A stretch of 64,000 nt of DNA from Erythrophleum ivorense (lineage: Eukaryota > Streptophyta > Magnoliopsida > Fabales > Fabaceae): the NCBI GenBank assembly GCA_026724425.1, contig JAIUCV010000007.1:27128773-27192772 (forward strand), written 5' to 3'. The position numbers were made by a program, and so were the translations under genes. The notes beneath the pieces are model-generated. The model was not told the origin of the DNA, did no database searches, and saw only the letters and a list, made by a program, of their open reading frames with translations. The first letter of the stretch is position 1. The number at the start of each line of letters is the position of its first letter. This document shows positions 45,563 through 59,100 of this stretch, one piece after another.

Positions 45563-48500
45563 CTTTTAAGCCTACTTATACTCGTTGATTGTTTGGTTTT
45601 TAATTATGAAAGGAGGTTGTTTATTCTCTGCGGGGCCTGGAAAAAGGATGTACATGCATTCAAGGCTATATGAGTTTTAGCTAGATCTTTTATTCTACAA
45701 CTTACTTTGGTTCAGCCAATTATTTGTTTTATCATTGTCATTATGCTTTGTATCTATTATTTTTTTAACCATTTCATACGAGTCTTTTTTCTATTGAAAA
45801 TGAGGTATACTTTCATGTTCTTTGTTCTAATATTATGGGTCATTTGGTTCCCCGTGAGGTAAACGTATTCTATTTATATAACTTGTATAATATTAGTAAT
45901 ACATTTATAATTATTACTTCATTTATTAAATTATTATTTTAACTATCAAATTAATTTTTTATAAGTAGGAACAAAAAAAATATTTTTTATTTTATTTATC
46001 TCTATCTATTCATTTTTTTATATTCTTTTCATCTTTATATCTTCCAATCAAACAATCGTTAGTATGGTGGACATACTCTTATGTTATCCATTTGAATCCA
46101 AATCTTCATATCTTGAGTAAACATCAAGAGATTTAATCTTTATCTAGATTTATTAGTATCTTTAAAGACACAAGATTATTTGACATTTATGCATGCACTT
46201 TAAGGCACTCTTTGGCTTCCTGATATTTATTTAGATGGCTAATTTTTTTTTTTTTTGGGTATAATTGATACTCCATGTTATAGCATATTTCATTTTATGG
46301 TTTTATTATAACTTGTTGGAAGGCTGGGTAAATATTATAAATATATATGTGAGAATAAATTGTCATTATAAAATATTATTATTAATTTTTTTATGGGTTT
46401 TATTTGTTTAGATTTGTTCTATTTTGTTTTTTTTTCAAATATTTTACTTTTTTAAAATTTAAACTAAATATGAACTCATATAATTAACATAAATTTTATA
46501 CCGTTACATAAGATCCACATATAATGTTCAGGAATAGGAAGATAAGTTTCCTTGCGTTGCCCCATGCTAATGCTGACGGAAGATAGGCCCTACCATACGC
46601 AATAATGGTTGGTCAGTCTGGACAAGTTACGATGACTCGCACCCCGGGACTGACCATTATTGCGGCGACTTTAGCCATGGCCCACAGGCCCTACCATACT
46701 CAATAATGGTTTGTTAGTCTGGACAAGTAATGGTGATTTGCACAGTGCGTTGTCTATTGTTTTTCTCTTAACTCTCTATTGGGCCATTCAAGTCAAATTT
46801 TCAATTGTTTTTATTTATCTTCGCCTGGACTCACATCTATTGGTAGAATGGATGTCAATGTTGTGAGTTGTGACTAAGGGAAAATTACGTTTTATTTTCT
46901 TTAATTAATATGTAATTATTAATTAATATATAAATTTTCAAATATAATAAACATATCTTTCTAGACTTTAGATTAAAATAAAATATTAAATTTTAATTAA
47001 AATTAATTGCAATACATTGTCTTTTATATTTGCATTTTTTTTCCAATCTTATTCTATTCTATAAAAATTGTCAAAGCAAAAAAAAAAAACTAGTTTTTTA
47101 TAATTAATTTTAATTATAATTTTGAAAAAAATTCATTCAAAGTTAACAAAGTATTTTACTATATTTTGAAATCTACATAATAATATTAATTTAAAATAAA
47201 TTACACGAATCTTTTTAAATTTCCTTAAAGTTATTAAGATATTTTTTATTTTTAAAATATACATTTTAATTTAATTTTAATTTTTTAATAAAATAATTTC
47301 TATTTATTTGGGAAGGTTTATTTATTACGAAAGATATTTTAATTAAAAAATTAATTTATATTAAGTAAGGCTCAACTTTTTATTTAAAAAAATTTTTATA
47401 TATTTTAAAAATAAATAGAAAATCTATGTAATTTGTTTTTAAATTTATAATAAAATTTTTGTTTAAAAAAGCAAATATAATTGTTCTATAGAACGAATAA
47501 ATAATTGGGTTCGATGGCTTTAGAGATGACCAAAATTCGGATATTCTGGGAATACCTATAAAATTTATTGTTTAGGTTTAGATATCACAATGAAAAATGA
47601 GTCAATTATTACTTTGGGAATCATGGCTCAGGGCTAAGGAGGCACCCACCTGGCCCGCACGCAATGTGTCTGTTTTTGTTTTAAGCTTCGTTTTTGACGC
47701 ACATTTAAATAAAGATCTACTACTTTTCATATTCATGTGTCAATTGACGTTTGAGACATATTTAGGAATTAAAGTTGCGAATATACAATTCCTTATGTTA
47801 ATTATATGTTTGAATAATACTAATGGTTGTGGTACATTTATTTAGGTATTTTTGTGATTTTATTTGAATAAATTTCATGTGAACGAATCCCAACTTAAAA
47901 AAAGAACTGTTCATTTTGAAATTTATCCGGATAAATGCGTGAGTCTAAAGACTTTGGGATTCAATGGGTGAGGAAATTGGGATTGAGCTTGTTACCAAGT
48001 AAGATATGGGTCGGGATGAAAAGAAAATATTTGTACTCGAATCTAGGGATAGGGGCTATGGTATTCTTTCCATACCTTATCCAAATACTAACTTCTATTT
48101 GATTAAATTAGGCTTGATATCCTTATTTTTAAAAAGTATGCTATATTCTCTTAACATTTAATCTATATTACGAAAACCTCCTATCTAGTTTGCTAGTTGT
48201 CAATAGAGTTAACTTTTTACATATTATGCATTTTTTTAAAACAAAAAAATATGTTACTCTTCTTTTCCATAAGAGATGCCTAAATTATATAGCCTTGCTC
48301 TTTATTATGAAAATGTACACAAACCTTCCTTGAAGCCAAAAAGACTAAAATAATTTCAAGGATGATATTAATTTCTTTTATTAAAAATATAATTTATTAG
48401 AAAATGTATTTGTTAACATTTTTATTTCAACATTATTTATTTTGTATTTATTTTAATTTATTCTAAATTTAAAAAATTGAAAATTTTATATTGTTTGAAT

Positions 48501-48848
48501 ATATATTTAACATGTATTATATTCTATAAGTAATAAATATTAGAGTATTTTGGTCAAAATATGTATAGTTGTAACTTGTGTTGTCATGAAGGTCAGTGTA
48601 ATATATATTTTGTTTTCAAGGGAGGGAGTGTAATTATTCAAAACAAAGTGGAGAGGCTCCTATTATTTGAAACATTGTGATCTGGTGATACCTCTTATGC
48701 TTGTATATACCAGTTATAGGTAAAGTTGTGTTTGGATTACCTTTGGACTGTAGCTTAATGAGGGACGCTTCGGGTTGTGCTTGTGGCATTTGCAGAGTGA
48801 TATGGCTGCACATTGGGATATGCATTAAACAAGTTTTTTAGGCTTATA
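45563..48848. other. AT-rich stretch with a duplicated hairpin sequence
   Basis: No gene is recognised. The GC-richer island at 46585-46743 is described separately. The 82-codon stretch at 47597-47845 has no family resemblance that I can see. The rest is AT-rich. Confidence 0.5.
46585..46743. repeat. Two 58-bp direct repeats around a hairpin
   Basis: Copy 1 (46585-46642) and copy 2 (46686-46743) share AGGCCCTACCATAC, then CAATAATGGTT, GTCTGGACAAG and ATTTGCAC-like ends, 101 bp apart. Between them, ACTGACCATTATTGC (46649-46663) is the complement of GCAATAATGG..TCAGT inside copy 1, with a TTGG insertion. Copy 1 and the spacer can therefore fold into a strong hairpin. Confidence 0.82.
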
Positions 48849-49849
48849 ATATCATAAAAAGAAGCTCAAATTTCGGATCTAACTTCATATACTTAATTTC
48901 ACAACTTTGATACATAATATACATCAAATTTTGAAAAATTATAACTTCAGCTATACAACTTCGATTTGTACAAACTTGGCAGTTATGAAAAGCTTATAAT
49001 GAGAACTATCTACTATAAAATGTTGGGTTAAAACAAGCTCATTTGGTCCCCCAAAATCCATAAAAATAGCAATTGAACCAAATGAATAATAAATCAAAAA
49101 GTTTGCATAATTTAGCTAACTTTTCATAGCTCTAAAAAATTGTGCTTTTTCACTCTATAGAAAGCTATAGATGAGTTCTAAATGCCTATCAAATTTCAAC
49201 TCAAAATTCATCTATTTGATCAAACTTTGGTTCAGGGACATTTTGAGGCTAAAAAAGTGTCAAATGTAGTTCAAAATAATTCATTTTGAGCTATATCATG
49301 CTATGTCATAATTTAAACAAGCTTTAAATGATAAATACAACATATATGGCTGGTCTAACATGCTCCAAAAGCCATACAACTCAAAATTATACTCCTACTT
49401 GCCATTATACATATGTAAATTCAAAAACTCACATGGTCAAATTTCATAATATCACATGTTTACATTCAAAAATGGTTTATACCTCACAGTCCCATGCTTT
49501 TGAGTGTGTGAGAATGGTTATATCTCATATTATACATATACATCTTCATACTTGCAAGAATATATGTTAAATCTTAAACTAGTGTCAAAACGAAGCTTTT
49601 TATGCTCTTTACTCACTATCTTTGCTTCCTTGAAATTTCCTAAACATGGTTAGGGAAAATATGGAAAAGAATGAGATTCAAAGAATCTCAATAACTCAAT
49701 CATCATTCAAGCACACATATATGGCATTCTCAAGGTCAAAGAAAGCAAGTATGCATGTTAAACCATCAAATATCAATCATATTCCTACATGAGGGATCAC
49801 ATGACTCTATTAAAAGCAAAACAAATTCTAGGGATTTTTTGTCTAGCCT

Positions 49850-49990
49850 CACCTAACAATTTGGGACTTTTGATTTAGTTTCATTTTCTTTTAGAGACTT
49901 TTGGCTTTGTCTCACCTATATTTAAAGACTTTCAGCTTCATCTCATCCAATTCAAGAGACTTTTGGCACAATCTCATTCATTCAAAAGCC
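49850..49990 (-). repeat. Minisatellite in LTR, minus orientation
   Basis: Degenerate units of GGGACTTTTG..TTCATTCTC-like sequence, the complement of the CCAAAAGTCCC..GTGAGG unit seen at 16935. They confirm the opposite orientation of this LTR. Confidence 0.6.
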
Positions 49991-52837
49991 AAACCAATTC
50001 CAAATACAATCAAATTTCATGCAATTGCATATGATCATTAATCAATCAATAACATACATAATTAACAACCAATATATACAAGCAATCCAAGACCACTCAA
50101 GCAACTAACATACATATGCAAGAATAAATGAAGAGCTTCCTTTTTGTGAGAATTCAATTTAGTTTCCCTTTGGTTCTTGGCTTGGTCTCTCAGCCTCACA
50201 CCTACACTTAAGGGAGATTTTACTTGCTTGGCCTAGACAAACTAATTAAAGCACAAAATCATCAATGGAACCATACTTGGACTTATTTAAGCCTTATACA
50301 AACTAGTTAAAACTTTAGGTTCCCATATGGTTCAATTTAGTGACATAATGAATCAATCCTTGCATATCAATATCTTAGCTCTAAAATCTCACCCAATATA
50401 AGTTACATGATTCCATTAGAACTCATTAGAGCCATCATAAACTCAATTCAATGAGCTTAATACCAAGTTGCTTCTTTATGTATAATAGAACTCTAAATTT
50501 TTATCTTTTAAAATAAGATTTCTAAATTCAAACCAATAACTCTTTGATTGTTTATAATTCATATCTAAATCATTTAAATTCTTAAAATCAAAGAAAACTC
50601 TTCCTATATGCCACAAGTGAGTCTTGATCGAGACTATGTACCTAATGGGCTTCCAAAGAGTTTTTGTTCCATCTTTTGGGAAATTGGCACCTATGGAAGT
50701 TCCTTAGCCTCTTTTTAGTTCAATTATGCTCTTACATAGTTTGGAATATCATCCTAAGGCTTTATACTTTCCAAGGTGCAATTGTAATGAACGTAATTTT
50801 TGTAAAATGATAAAATGAGCCGTATAAATTCAAGTCTTTCAAAATGATCTAGATAATGTCCCAAAAAATTTGAGTAGAATCCTAAACTCCTAAAATTGAT
50901 AATTCTAGGCTCAGATGGAAAGAAAAATAGAGTTAGGATAGAGAAATAATTTGCGACGGAAATTGACGAAACGTAATGACATTTTCGTAAATAAATGCAA
51001 CTTTTGGAAAACTACATAAGAAGGCTTTTTAAATGAAAGTTTTGAGTTATCCAAGATTCTCCGAGGCCCTAAAAACTATAGAAATCCTCGGGACTGGTAA
51101 AGCCCCCCTGGTGTATGTTCTTTAATGTTGGTTGACCCAAACTTTGACTGATTTGTTCGGTGAGGTTTTAGTTCCAAATTGAGTGATTCCAAAGGCATTT
51201 TATTAAGTTGGGAACCTAAATTTTATAATGAAAAAGACGGTTCTAAAAAAGGAGCTAAAACGAAGTCAAAATGAAATTGCCATTGCGGAAAGGCAAAATT
51301 GGAAATATGAGCTTCTTGAACCTTCCAAAGACTTCCACACTTTTCTCCCTTCTTCTCCCTCTTATTAGGCACAACTTCTTCTGCCCAATTTACAAAAAAA
51401 ATAGCAGCTCCTTAGGTGCATCAAAAGGGGAAGAAAAAGAGGAAGAAAACCAAGGAAAAACTAGGTAATTTCATAAAATTTTAAGCGCTTGCTTCTTCCA
51501 ATCCTCTTCCTCTCCTTCTTGGCTTTCTTTCTATGGTTTTCTTGAGTGATTTGATTCTGTTTTTGGTCCAAAACAAGAGAGGAATTTTCTAAAATCAAGA
51601 AGGGAAGTAAAACAAAGAGAAGGAGTTTTGAAAGGAAGCCAAAATCCAAGGTAAATGCATGGTTTAATTGCTTCTTCTCTTTGCTTCTTCTTGACATGTG
51701 TTCAGCCAAATTAAAGGGGGGTAGAAGGAGATGGATTTTGGGCAGAACCAAAAGAGAAACTTAGGAAAAAAAGTGCAAGGATTAAGAATATGGCAAGAAA
51801 TTCAAGTAAAAACCAAAGGAAATCAAGATAGAAAAGTGTAGGCTTTTTTAGGGTTTTGTAAAATCTGATTTTATGTGAGAGTTTTCTTGGCTATTTAAAT
51901 ATTTTCTTGAGCTCCTAAAACCTCTAGAAAGCCTCCCAAGTGACTCTCTTATCAAGGAAAAATCACAAAGTCCATGAACCTCTATTATGGTGCATATTTC
52001 AACTAAGCTAGGTTCATTAGGCTAGAGGATGTTTTAATTTGTTCTAGCCTTGGTTTGAGACGTTATATGATGTTAGAAGATGAGAGAAACTATTGAAAAA
52101 AATTTAGGAGCAATGAATTGGGAGATGGGACAACGGTGTCCATAATAGTGCTTTGTGAAGCAACTTAGTTTTCCAATTATACAATTGAATGTGTGATAGC
52201 TCTAAGGACCTTAAATGAGTCCAAGAAGTCTAGAAATAACAAGAGAATGAAGCCTAGAACTTGAAATGCAAGAGTTGCTTCATTAGGCCAATTATGGAAC
52301 CATAATACCAAGTATGAAACCAAGTGTGGGTTTAAGCTTTAGTTTAATGTCTTAGCTTGCTTCAATTATGTGATTGTGTATTCTTTTTTATGTCTAGGCC
52401 AAGAGAACAATCAACCACCTAAGTGCTCTTATGAAATCAAGGAGGGGAAGGAATTAGCAAAGTAAAGCTTGCATTAATTGAAAGGTAGCTTTGTAACAAC
52501 CTTAACTTCTAATCATCATAATTAAGGTTAAGTACGTGAGTAATAATCATATATCAAAGTTTGAAGTCATTAAGATTAATTACATCAGGAAAAAGTGAGG
52601 AAATTTGAAATCTTAATGTTGTTAGGGTCATTAGCTAGACAACCACAATTATTCGAATGCATAAGTGAATTTAATTATCCATGAGGAGCCTTTGATTCTC
52701 TCATCCATCAATTCCAACTCATAAAATCCTCTTACAAGTGTTTCTAGATCATTCCTTAACATTATCTTAAGAGAAACTAAGGTCTCTAAGTGAATATGAG
52801 AAATAGAGCACTTTTGCTGCTGCTAAATTCCCTTGTG

Positions 52838-53104
52838 CCACGGCCAATTACTCTCGATTCAACTCCTTACGCCTTCACAAATTTTTCACATTTCGTCGCG
52901 GCCAAATATCCTCTGGAACACCACCAAATCTGCCTCTCAGACTTAGCCGCGGCTAACCTTACTATTCGTCGCGGCCAATTGCTCTTTGTTTTCTTCCCTG
53001 GCAAGTTTGTCACATTTGACCGAGGCCAATTAAATGTTAACCGCGGCCAATTCTCCTCTATTAGCATTTGGCCGAGGCCAATTAAATTTTGGCTGGGCCA
53101 ATTT
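52838..53104 (-). repeat. Array of AATTGGCC(G/T)CGG motifs in the innermost LTR
   Basis: Eight copies of a CG-rich word, on the plus strand variants of CCGCGGCCAATT, occur near 52838, 52896, 52946, 52968, 53019, 53041, 53070 and 53091. Surrounding spacers differ, so this is not a simple tandem repeat. They stand out as CpG-rich islands in AT-rich sequence, 350-610 bp from the 3' end of this LTR. Confidence 0.75.
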
Positions 53105-54759
53105 CTTATGATCCTACAACTCTGAAAATCTTGCCTCATACTCTCCACCCTCTTTTTTGGGACACTCTAGAACCACTCTCCCTCCATTTGTAAATCTCTA
53201 ATGATATTTATCTATTTGATTTACCTAGTTAATCTATCCTTATCCATCTCAAGATTTAAAGTATTGGCTTCTACTTACCAAGCTATCACACATCAACAAA
53301 ACCATAATTTAATAACAGCAAATGTATTCTGGCCACAAGGTACATGAGGTCAGTGTTTAATGGTCGTACAAGTTCAAGTCCCATATCCATTGTTAGCCAC
53401 TTACAACCATAATGTTCAATTCCATGATAATTAAATTACATATACAATCCCTATACTTAGCAATTCATGATGCAAAACAGCAATGATACAAAACTAGCAA
53501 TCTAGTTACAATACAATTCAATAAGGCCTCCAAACTTATGTGCTACCAAACCATTTAATGTGCTTCCATTAATTTTCTCCTTACCACTAAGAGGTCCGGT
53601 CCCTAAAAATGTTAACCCATAACGGGGTGAGATATATAATCTCAGTAACAAAAGGCAATTCCTATATATATGTACAAGTTAATCAATCTAATGCAATTTC
53701 ATATCATCAATACCATAATCATCAATTCAATTCGCAAATGAACTAGTTGAACTACCAATAACTACTGTCCCATACCAGCAATCATACACAATATGTTAAT
53801 GGCCAATAGCATCGGGAGAGGTTCGTTCACGGCACTTACTCTATAATGAGCACAATCAGGGCTTAGTGCATCTGGGGTCTAATCACAACCCAGTGCCCGA
53901 TCAAAGCACATGTACGAGTAGTAGCGTACCATAGCTCCACCATGGACTCACAAGGTCCAATCACATTAACAATTCAAGTAATCAACCAATCATTTAACAT
54001 TTCAAAATCATATATGTGCAAACAATATCAGATCAACATGAACATATACATGGAAGTGAAAAATTAACCTCGGTTACTTCATTGAAGCTAATTACTCATC
54101 CTCTAACTACCATCATAATGCAAAGCACACCAAGCCTAACATAAGTATAATCATTATTATTCAACTACCATTAATAAAGAGTTTCCCTATCCATAGATAA
54201 ATCTTAACAAGAGGAACTTCTTACCCAAGCATCCTAAGGGTCAATTGCTCCAACTCCAGGTTAAGACATCAAAGCTCACAACAGTTCACTCTCCACATTT
54301 TTATTTTCGCACATACACAGGCCATGCACCAAAAGTCAATCTAAATGATGGAAATTCTGTATGTATACCACACAAGAGAAGAGGGAACACTTACCTATAC
54401 ATTCAAGAGGTCAAATGGATTGGGTTGAGCCTTAACTACTAAGAACACACCATGAGACATTCCCAAATTCGGATTTGAGTTATCAAGCCCAAAAAATGCA
54501 GTTTTTCACCTTCATCTCCTTGTAATTTCGCACAATAGCAGAACCCATTATGAAAATCAACCCTTGGGGACATTTTCCAGCAAAATAATACACAAAATGG
54601 AAGGGAAATTCTTACCCAATCATCCCTCTAGCTTCTAACTCTGAAAATCTTACAAGGAAACACCCAAACACTAAATTTCAGAATTGAGAAAAAGATGAAA
54701 ATGCTCAAAACCAAAAACTAATCGAACCAAAATGAAGAGAAGAATGAGGGGGACATGTT

Positions 54760-54768
54760 TTATATAGA
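54760..54768 (-). promoter_or_regulatory. TATA box of the innermost LTR
   Basis: The minus strand reads CTATATAAAACATGTCC, a consensus TATA box about 660 bp from the LTR start, followed by a pyrimidine-rich leader. Confidence 0.55.
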
Positions 54769-55587
54769 TTACCTTGGCCAAATCTTTCTCTAGAAGTGAG
54801 AAATGGAGGAGGAATGCAGAAAAACCCTTGCTCCCTCTCAACCTCCGAATTTTGCTTTGCCTCTTGTGTTTTTTCTACAGAATGGGGAGGAGGCTAAGTG
54901 TATTTAGGGTTTAGTTGTGTTTGAGTTGAGTCCCAAATGAATTGTGGGTTGACCCAAAGGCCCAAATCCTCATGGGTTTAGATTTGTATACTTGTTGGGC
55001 CTTATTTCATGAGTTGGGCTGCAGAAATTTGATTGGGTTAGGCTAAGTTCCAAGAGTCAATCCAACTTGGGTCTGCATAATGTGTGTTGGGCCAATTATA
55101 AAGGTTCATGTATATTAGGTCTTAGGCCTCTATTTCATTAAATCAGATTGGGCTATTACTAGGTGATCTCTCTTGGCCTAAATCTCATGATAAGGAGTTG
55201 AGCTTGTGCCTAAAATAATTGGCCTCCATAAATCCTTACCCATGGCTTATTCAAATTAATTTTGGGCCCAAATTAAGCTTTAACCCAATTGAAAATCTTA
55301 AACCTATATTAATAACTTATTTATCTATAAATTTCCATTCATATAGCTTACCTAATTATTCCATAATAATTATTCTTAATTAGTCTAAATACATTATTAA
55401 CATCTTAATTTTAAGGTGTTACATTTTTCACCTTATTCTCTTGCAGTCTTGTGTGCATATGTATGTCTTTGTGTGCTTGTGTATGCTCTTGTGATTTGAG
55501 AACATGCCACTTAATGTCTTAAGGTTGCATTGGTACCAATGTGTTGTATTGAATGCCATTGATTGTGAGAATGACTTTCAAGGATAA

Positions 55588-55737
55588 GGTAATGCCAAAA
55601 GTCTCAAGGCATTGGTGAGGCTAGATCAAAAATCCTTTGGATAGGTGAGGCTAGGTCAAAAGCCCCAAGGCCAACGGTGAGACAAATCCAAAAATCCTAT
55701 AAATGGGGTGAGGCAAAACCAAAAGTCCCTAGAACAT
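55588..55737 (+). repeat. Minisatellite in the middle LTR
   Basis: Four to five degenerate units of the GTGAGGC..CAAAAGTCC type, at the same relative place as in the LTR at 14875. Confidence 0.65.
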
Positions 55738-58351
55738 GAAAATAACTTGATGTGGAAATGTGGCATGAAAATGTGGTATTATACACTTTATGTTTGCACA
55801 TTTAAGATTTTGATGTATGTATATTTTGAATGTATGTGTGAATGGGTGTATGAGCTATTAAGGTTCTAGAAATCTCACTCCCTTTCCCTCCATTATCTTA
55901 AAATGCCTAGGTAATAATCAAGAAACAAGGAGTGCAAGCCAAAGACCTTAAGAGATTGCATTTTGTATATTATGTAACCTTATTTGTATTTGAATGTTAA
56001 AGTGAGCTTGTACATATTATTTTTGTGATGCAAGACCATGAAAAAATGTAAAATGATGTATGAATATAATGTAGACCTTATGTAACACTAAATCCATGAA
56101 ATTATGCAAATTGACTCTTGGATGGCTTGATGCAACTATGTATTCATAGATGTGGAATGACCAAATTTAGATGCATGGGGTTTGGGACCATTTGGGCAGC
56201 TCTCACAAGTTATAATTATACTTTTAAACTTGGCCAAGAGGTGACAAACTCAAAAGGAGGACATTTGGACTAAAGTGACTCTTGGTAAGGAGCAAAAATG
56301 ACCATTTCATGAGGCTATATCACTTTTTGTCCAAATGAGCTCTTTTTGGTTTGAAATTTAGCATGAATCTAGATCTTATTGAGAGATTTTTGGGAAGCTA
56401 AAGTTAGTAATTTTTGGAGGTCTATGGAATATTTTTCGAATTGTTAAAGTTAGAAATTTTTCTAGTTTTGGTCATTGGTACTGTAGCACTGGTCCAAAAT
56501 TAAATTCTATCACTCATGGGGCAAATGATGTCCAATTGTCACAAAATTTTATAAAAAGAAACTAGACATCCCTAGCAACTTATGCCAACTAGAAGCACCA
56601 CATTTGGAGGTCTAAAGAGGGAGATATAAATTTTTAAAAATTCTATCTAGTATCAGGAACTTCACCCGACCTCAGTTACTGTTTGATCAGATTTTGAGGT
56701 CTGGACGCACTTGAGCTGGTCTAGAGTTATTTTTTCCCTCTAACTAACATCCACAGCTTTCCAAATTGGTATCATTTTCATGGATTGAATTTTTGTGGAA
56801 ATAATTGGACATTTTTGAAGTTTTCTATAGAATTCTATGACAGCTCCAGAGGACAATTTAACCTCTAGACATTTTCGGATGTCAAACATCCTCTGTGATG
56901 AATTTTATGATTTGGAAATATTTTTAGTATAAATTATACATCCGTAGCTTTCCAAAATGACCAAGAATGTGTGATTTCAATTTTTCTATAATTAGTTATG
57001 ATTTTCTAAAGTTTGTGACAAAAATGAGCCAAAGCTGGCCGAAATGAATGTCCATATTTTATGCTTCATTTCGAGTTTCTTGAGATGTAAGCCACTTTTG
57101 ATGATCCAAATGAGTTTTATCCATGTAATTAAATATGAGAATATTTTGTATAAATTCACATAGTTCATGTGACACCGAACGAAATTTTTATACACAACAC
57201 AACGTAACGCAAAAATAATCAATATTTTAATGTCATTTTCTTGCCTCTCATATGAATTGATTGATATGAGATATAAAGATAGCATGGAATGAGCTAAGAA
57301 ATTATGGTATTACAGAAATCAAAATCCTAATTTCCATGTCTTGCAATTTATAGGTTCTTAATTATTTCCTTTGGTTCCATCTTGATCTCTATGCTCTAAA
57401 ACCATAAATTCCACCATGCTTTGATAAAAAATGAATCGCTTTTATCGTCATCTCAAGTTGTCCAAATATGGGGGTTCTTGGAAGAGCAAGGAAGAGTCAA
57501 TTTCTTATGCCATATTATATATCATATGAAAAGGCTTTAATTGAGAAGTATTATGGTGAACTTAGGTCCCTTTCAAGAATTCATTCTTCCATGAACTTAG
57601 CTACAAAACCTCCCCTTTAAAAAAACTAAGACCATAGAAAGAAAGGAAGATAGTTTATACAAATATCATAGGAAAAATCTTCATAATTCCTTACCTTAGA
57701 TAGCTTTTTTTCTCCTTCATTCTTAGTGGTTATTGGGTGCCTCTTAGGTCTAGTTTTTAGTTTTCAAAGTCAGCCAAAGTGAAGGGAGAAGGGTGGGGTG
57801 GTTATTTATATAAAGGAGCTAGGGTTTTATAATTTTTTTATATTCCATTTTTGCCCTTCCACTTCCTTTTCTTTGTTTAAGCTCATTTTAACTCTTTTTT
57901 ATAACCATATTTTCTATCATAAAATCTAGGTCCTGTAGTTTATTAAAAATATTTTATTTCAAATTTATGGGATTCAAAAGCATCCAAAATAATCCAATTA
58001 AAGTTTAGGTTAACCAAAGACCTAAATTGTACACTAGAGGGGTTTTAACAATTTTGAAGATTCCTATGGTTTTTTGAGCCTTTGGAAATCCTAATGAACT
58101 CAATTTTAGCATTTAAAACTCCCCTTTTAAATTTCTTAAAAGTTATCCAAAATTATAATTTTGCCACTATATTTTCTGTTGAATCGTTTTGGCTCTGATT
58201 TTAGACTATTATTGGTTTCTTACCCACATTTCTTAAATGCTCTAATTAGCATTCTATCCATAATTTAACTTAATTTACTTTGTTTTAAGGTCTTATTATG
58301 TCAAAATATCAATTTTATTTTAGTTTCTGAAAAACTGGATATTACAATATC

Positions 58352-59100
58352 AGTGCTTAACTAAGAAAGAAAAAGACTAGAAGAAAAGGGTAGTACTTAT
58401 GGCATTGGGTGTAAACTTATATCACATAGTATTTTTCTCCACTATATGAGTTTTAATTGATTGAATGCTTAGTTGTTTATATATTGTATTTGCTTAATGT
58501 TCGAATGAGTTATATAAGTTTTATGTGATTTCTATGAGTTACTAACCTAGTAAGTGAAGCATTATTTGATGTATGCTAAGAGAAAAGGGTAAGGGAATTG
58601 AGCATAGTAGTTCTTCCCTATGCTAAGAATCAAAGCCACTTAGGAAAGAGTCTAGCAAGCTTAGCCAGATTCTAGCTTTATGCATACATATTTTTATATG
58701 TTAAAAAGCTCGAATGTTAGGGAAAGCTACATATATACATGCTCCTATGTGCCTAAATGGTTGATGTATGTTATAGTAGGATTATGCTACTAAGGTTCTT
58801 CCCAGAATCTCACCCCACTATCCACTAACCTCATGCTAAATGAAAGTAGCAAAATATATCGAGGGGATTCTATAGCTCTTTAGAGAAAGAAATATTTGAT
58901 TTAGTTTCTTAAAAAGCTATGAACATTGTGTTTTGAAACAAATGTATGTAATGATGATTATGTATATGATAGAACTTTTAGAAATGGATTAATAAATATA
59001 AAGATACTTTTCAATGAGTAAATGTATATTTGATGTATTTATGAGTACTTTATATCCTAAGCTTATTGATTGGTTAGGGTTAATGGGTTAGCTAATAATT
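58352..59100 (+). repeat. Fragment of a related long LTR
   Basis: Contains GGTTCTTCCCAGAATCTCACCCCACTATCC-like sequence that matches the GGGATTC..GAATCTCACCCTCC region of the LTRs near 17250 and 19970, in plus orientation, followed by similar ATGTA-rich sequence. Neither LTR end can be found; it is a relic. Confidence 0.5.

Larger units (their letters stand above)
52493..55423 (-). mobile_element. Innermost solo LTR of the nest
   Basis: Read on the minus strand it starts TGTAACACCTTAAAATTAAG and ends GGTTGTTACA, 2.9 kb. The minus orientation is supported by a TATA box near 54760 and downstream GGTAA(G) sites in the same direction. It interrupts the middle LTR between GGTAGCTT and CACCTTATTCTC, which are adjacent in the related LTR at 16775. 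The 5-bp flanks (AGCTT and TTTTT) do not match, so the duplication has decayed or the boundary is slightly off. Confidence 0.72.
50783..57314 (+). mobile_element. Middle solo LTR of the nest
   Basis: Starts TGTAATGAACG, ends GGTATTACA. Flanks GCAAT (50778-50782) and GAAAT (57315-57319) differ at one base, a slightly decayed 5-bp duplication. Without its own insert it is about 3.6 kb. It aligns with the LTR at 14875-18723 from about 50980 onward. No coding domain is present. Confidence 0.8.
48854..58346 (-). mobile_element. Outermost solo LTR of a three-level nest
   Basis: On the minus strand it starts TGTAATATCCAG (right). Its left end aligns with the end of the LTR at 2078-5184. ATATC flanks both sides (48849-48853 and 58347-58351), although the final bases are no longer CA. 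Taking out the nested 6.5-kb insert and one duplication leaves about 3.0 kb, one LTR length, with no coding domain. The two halves match the other minus-strand LTR on either side of the insertion point (compare 4130-4160 with 50770 plus 57320). Confidence 0.72.

Noticed and set aside
52790..53125. 111-codon plus-strand ORF with repeated RGQ words
   Set aside because: The repeats are the CG-rich word array of a minus-strand LTR read in the wrong direction.
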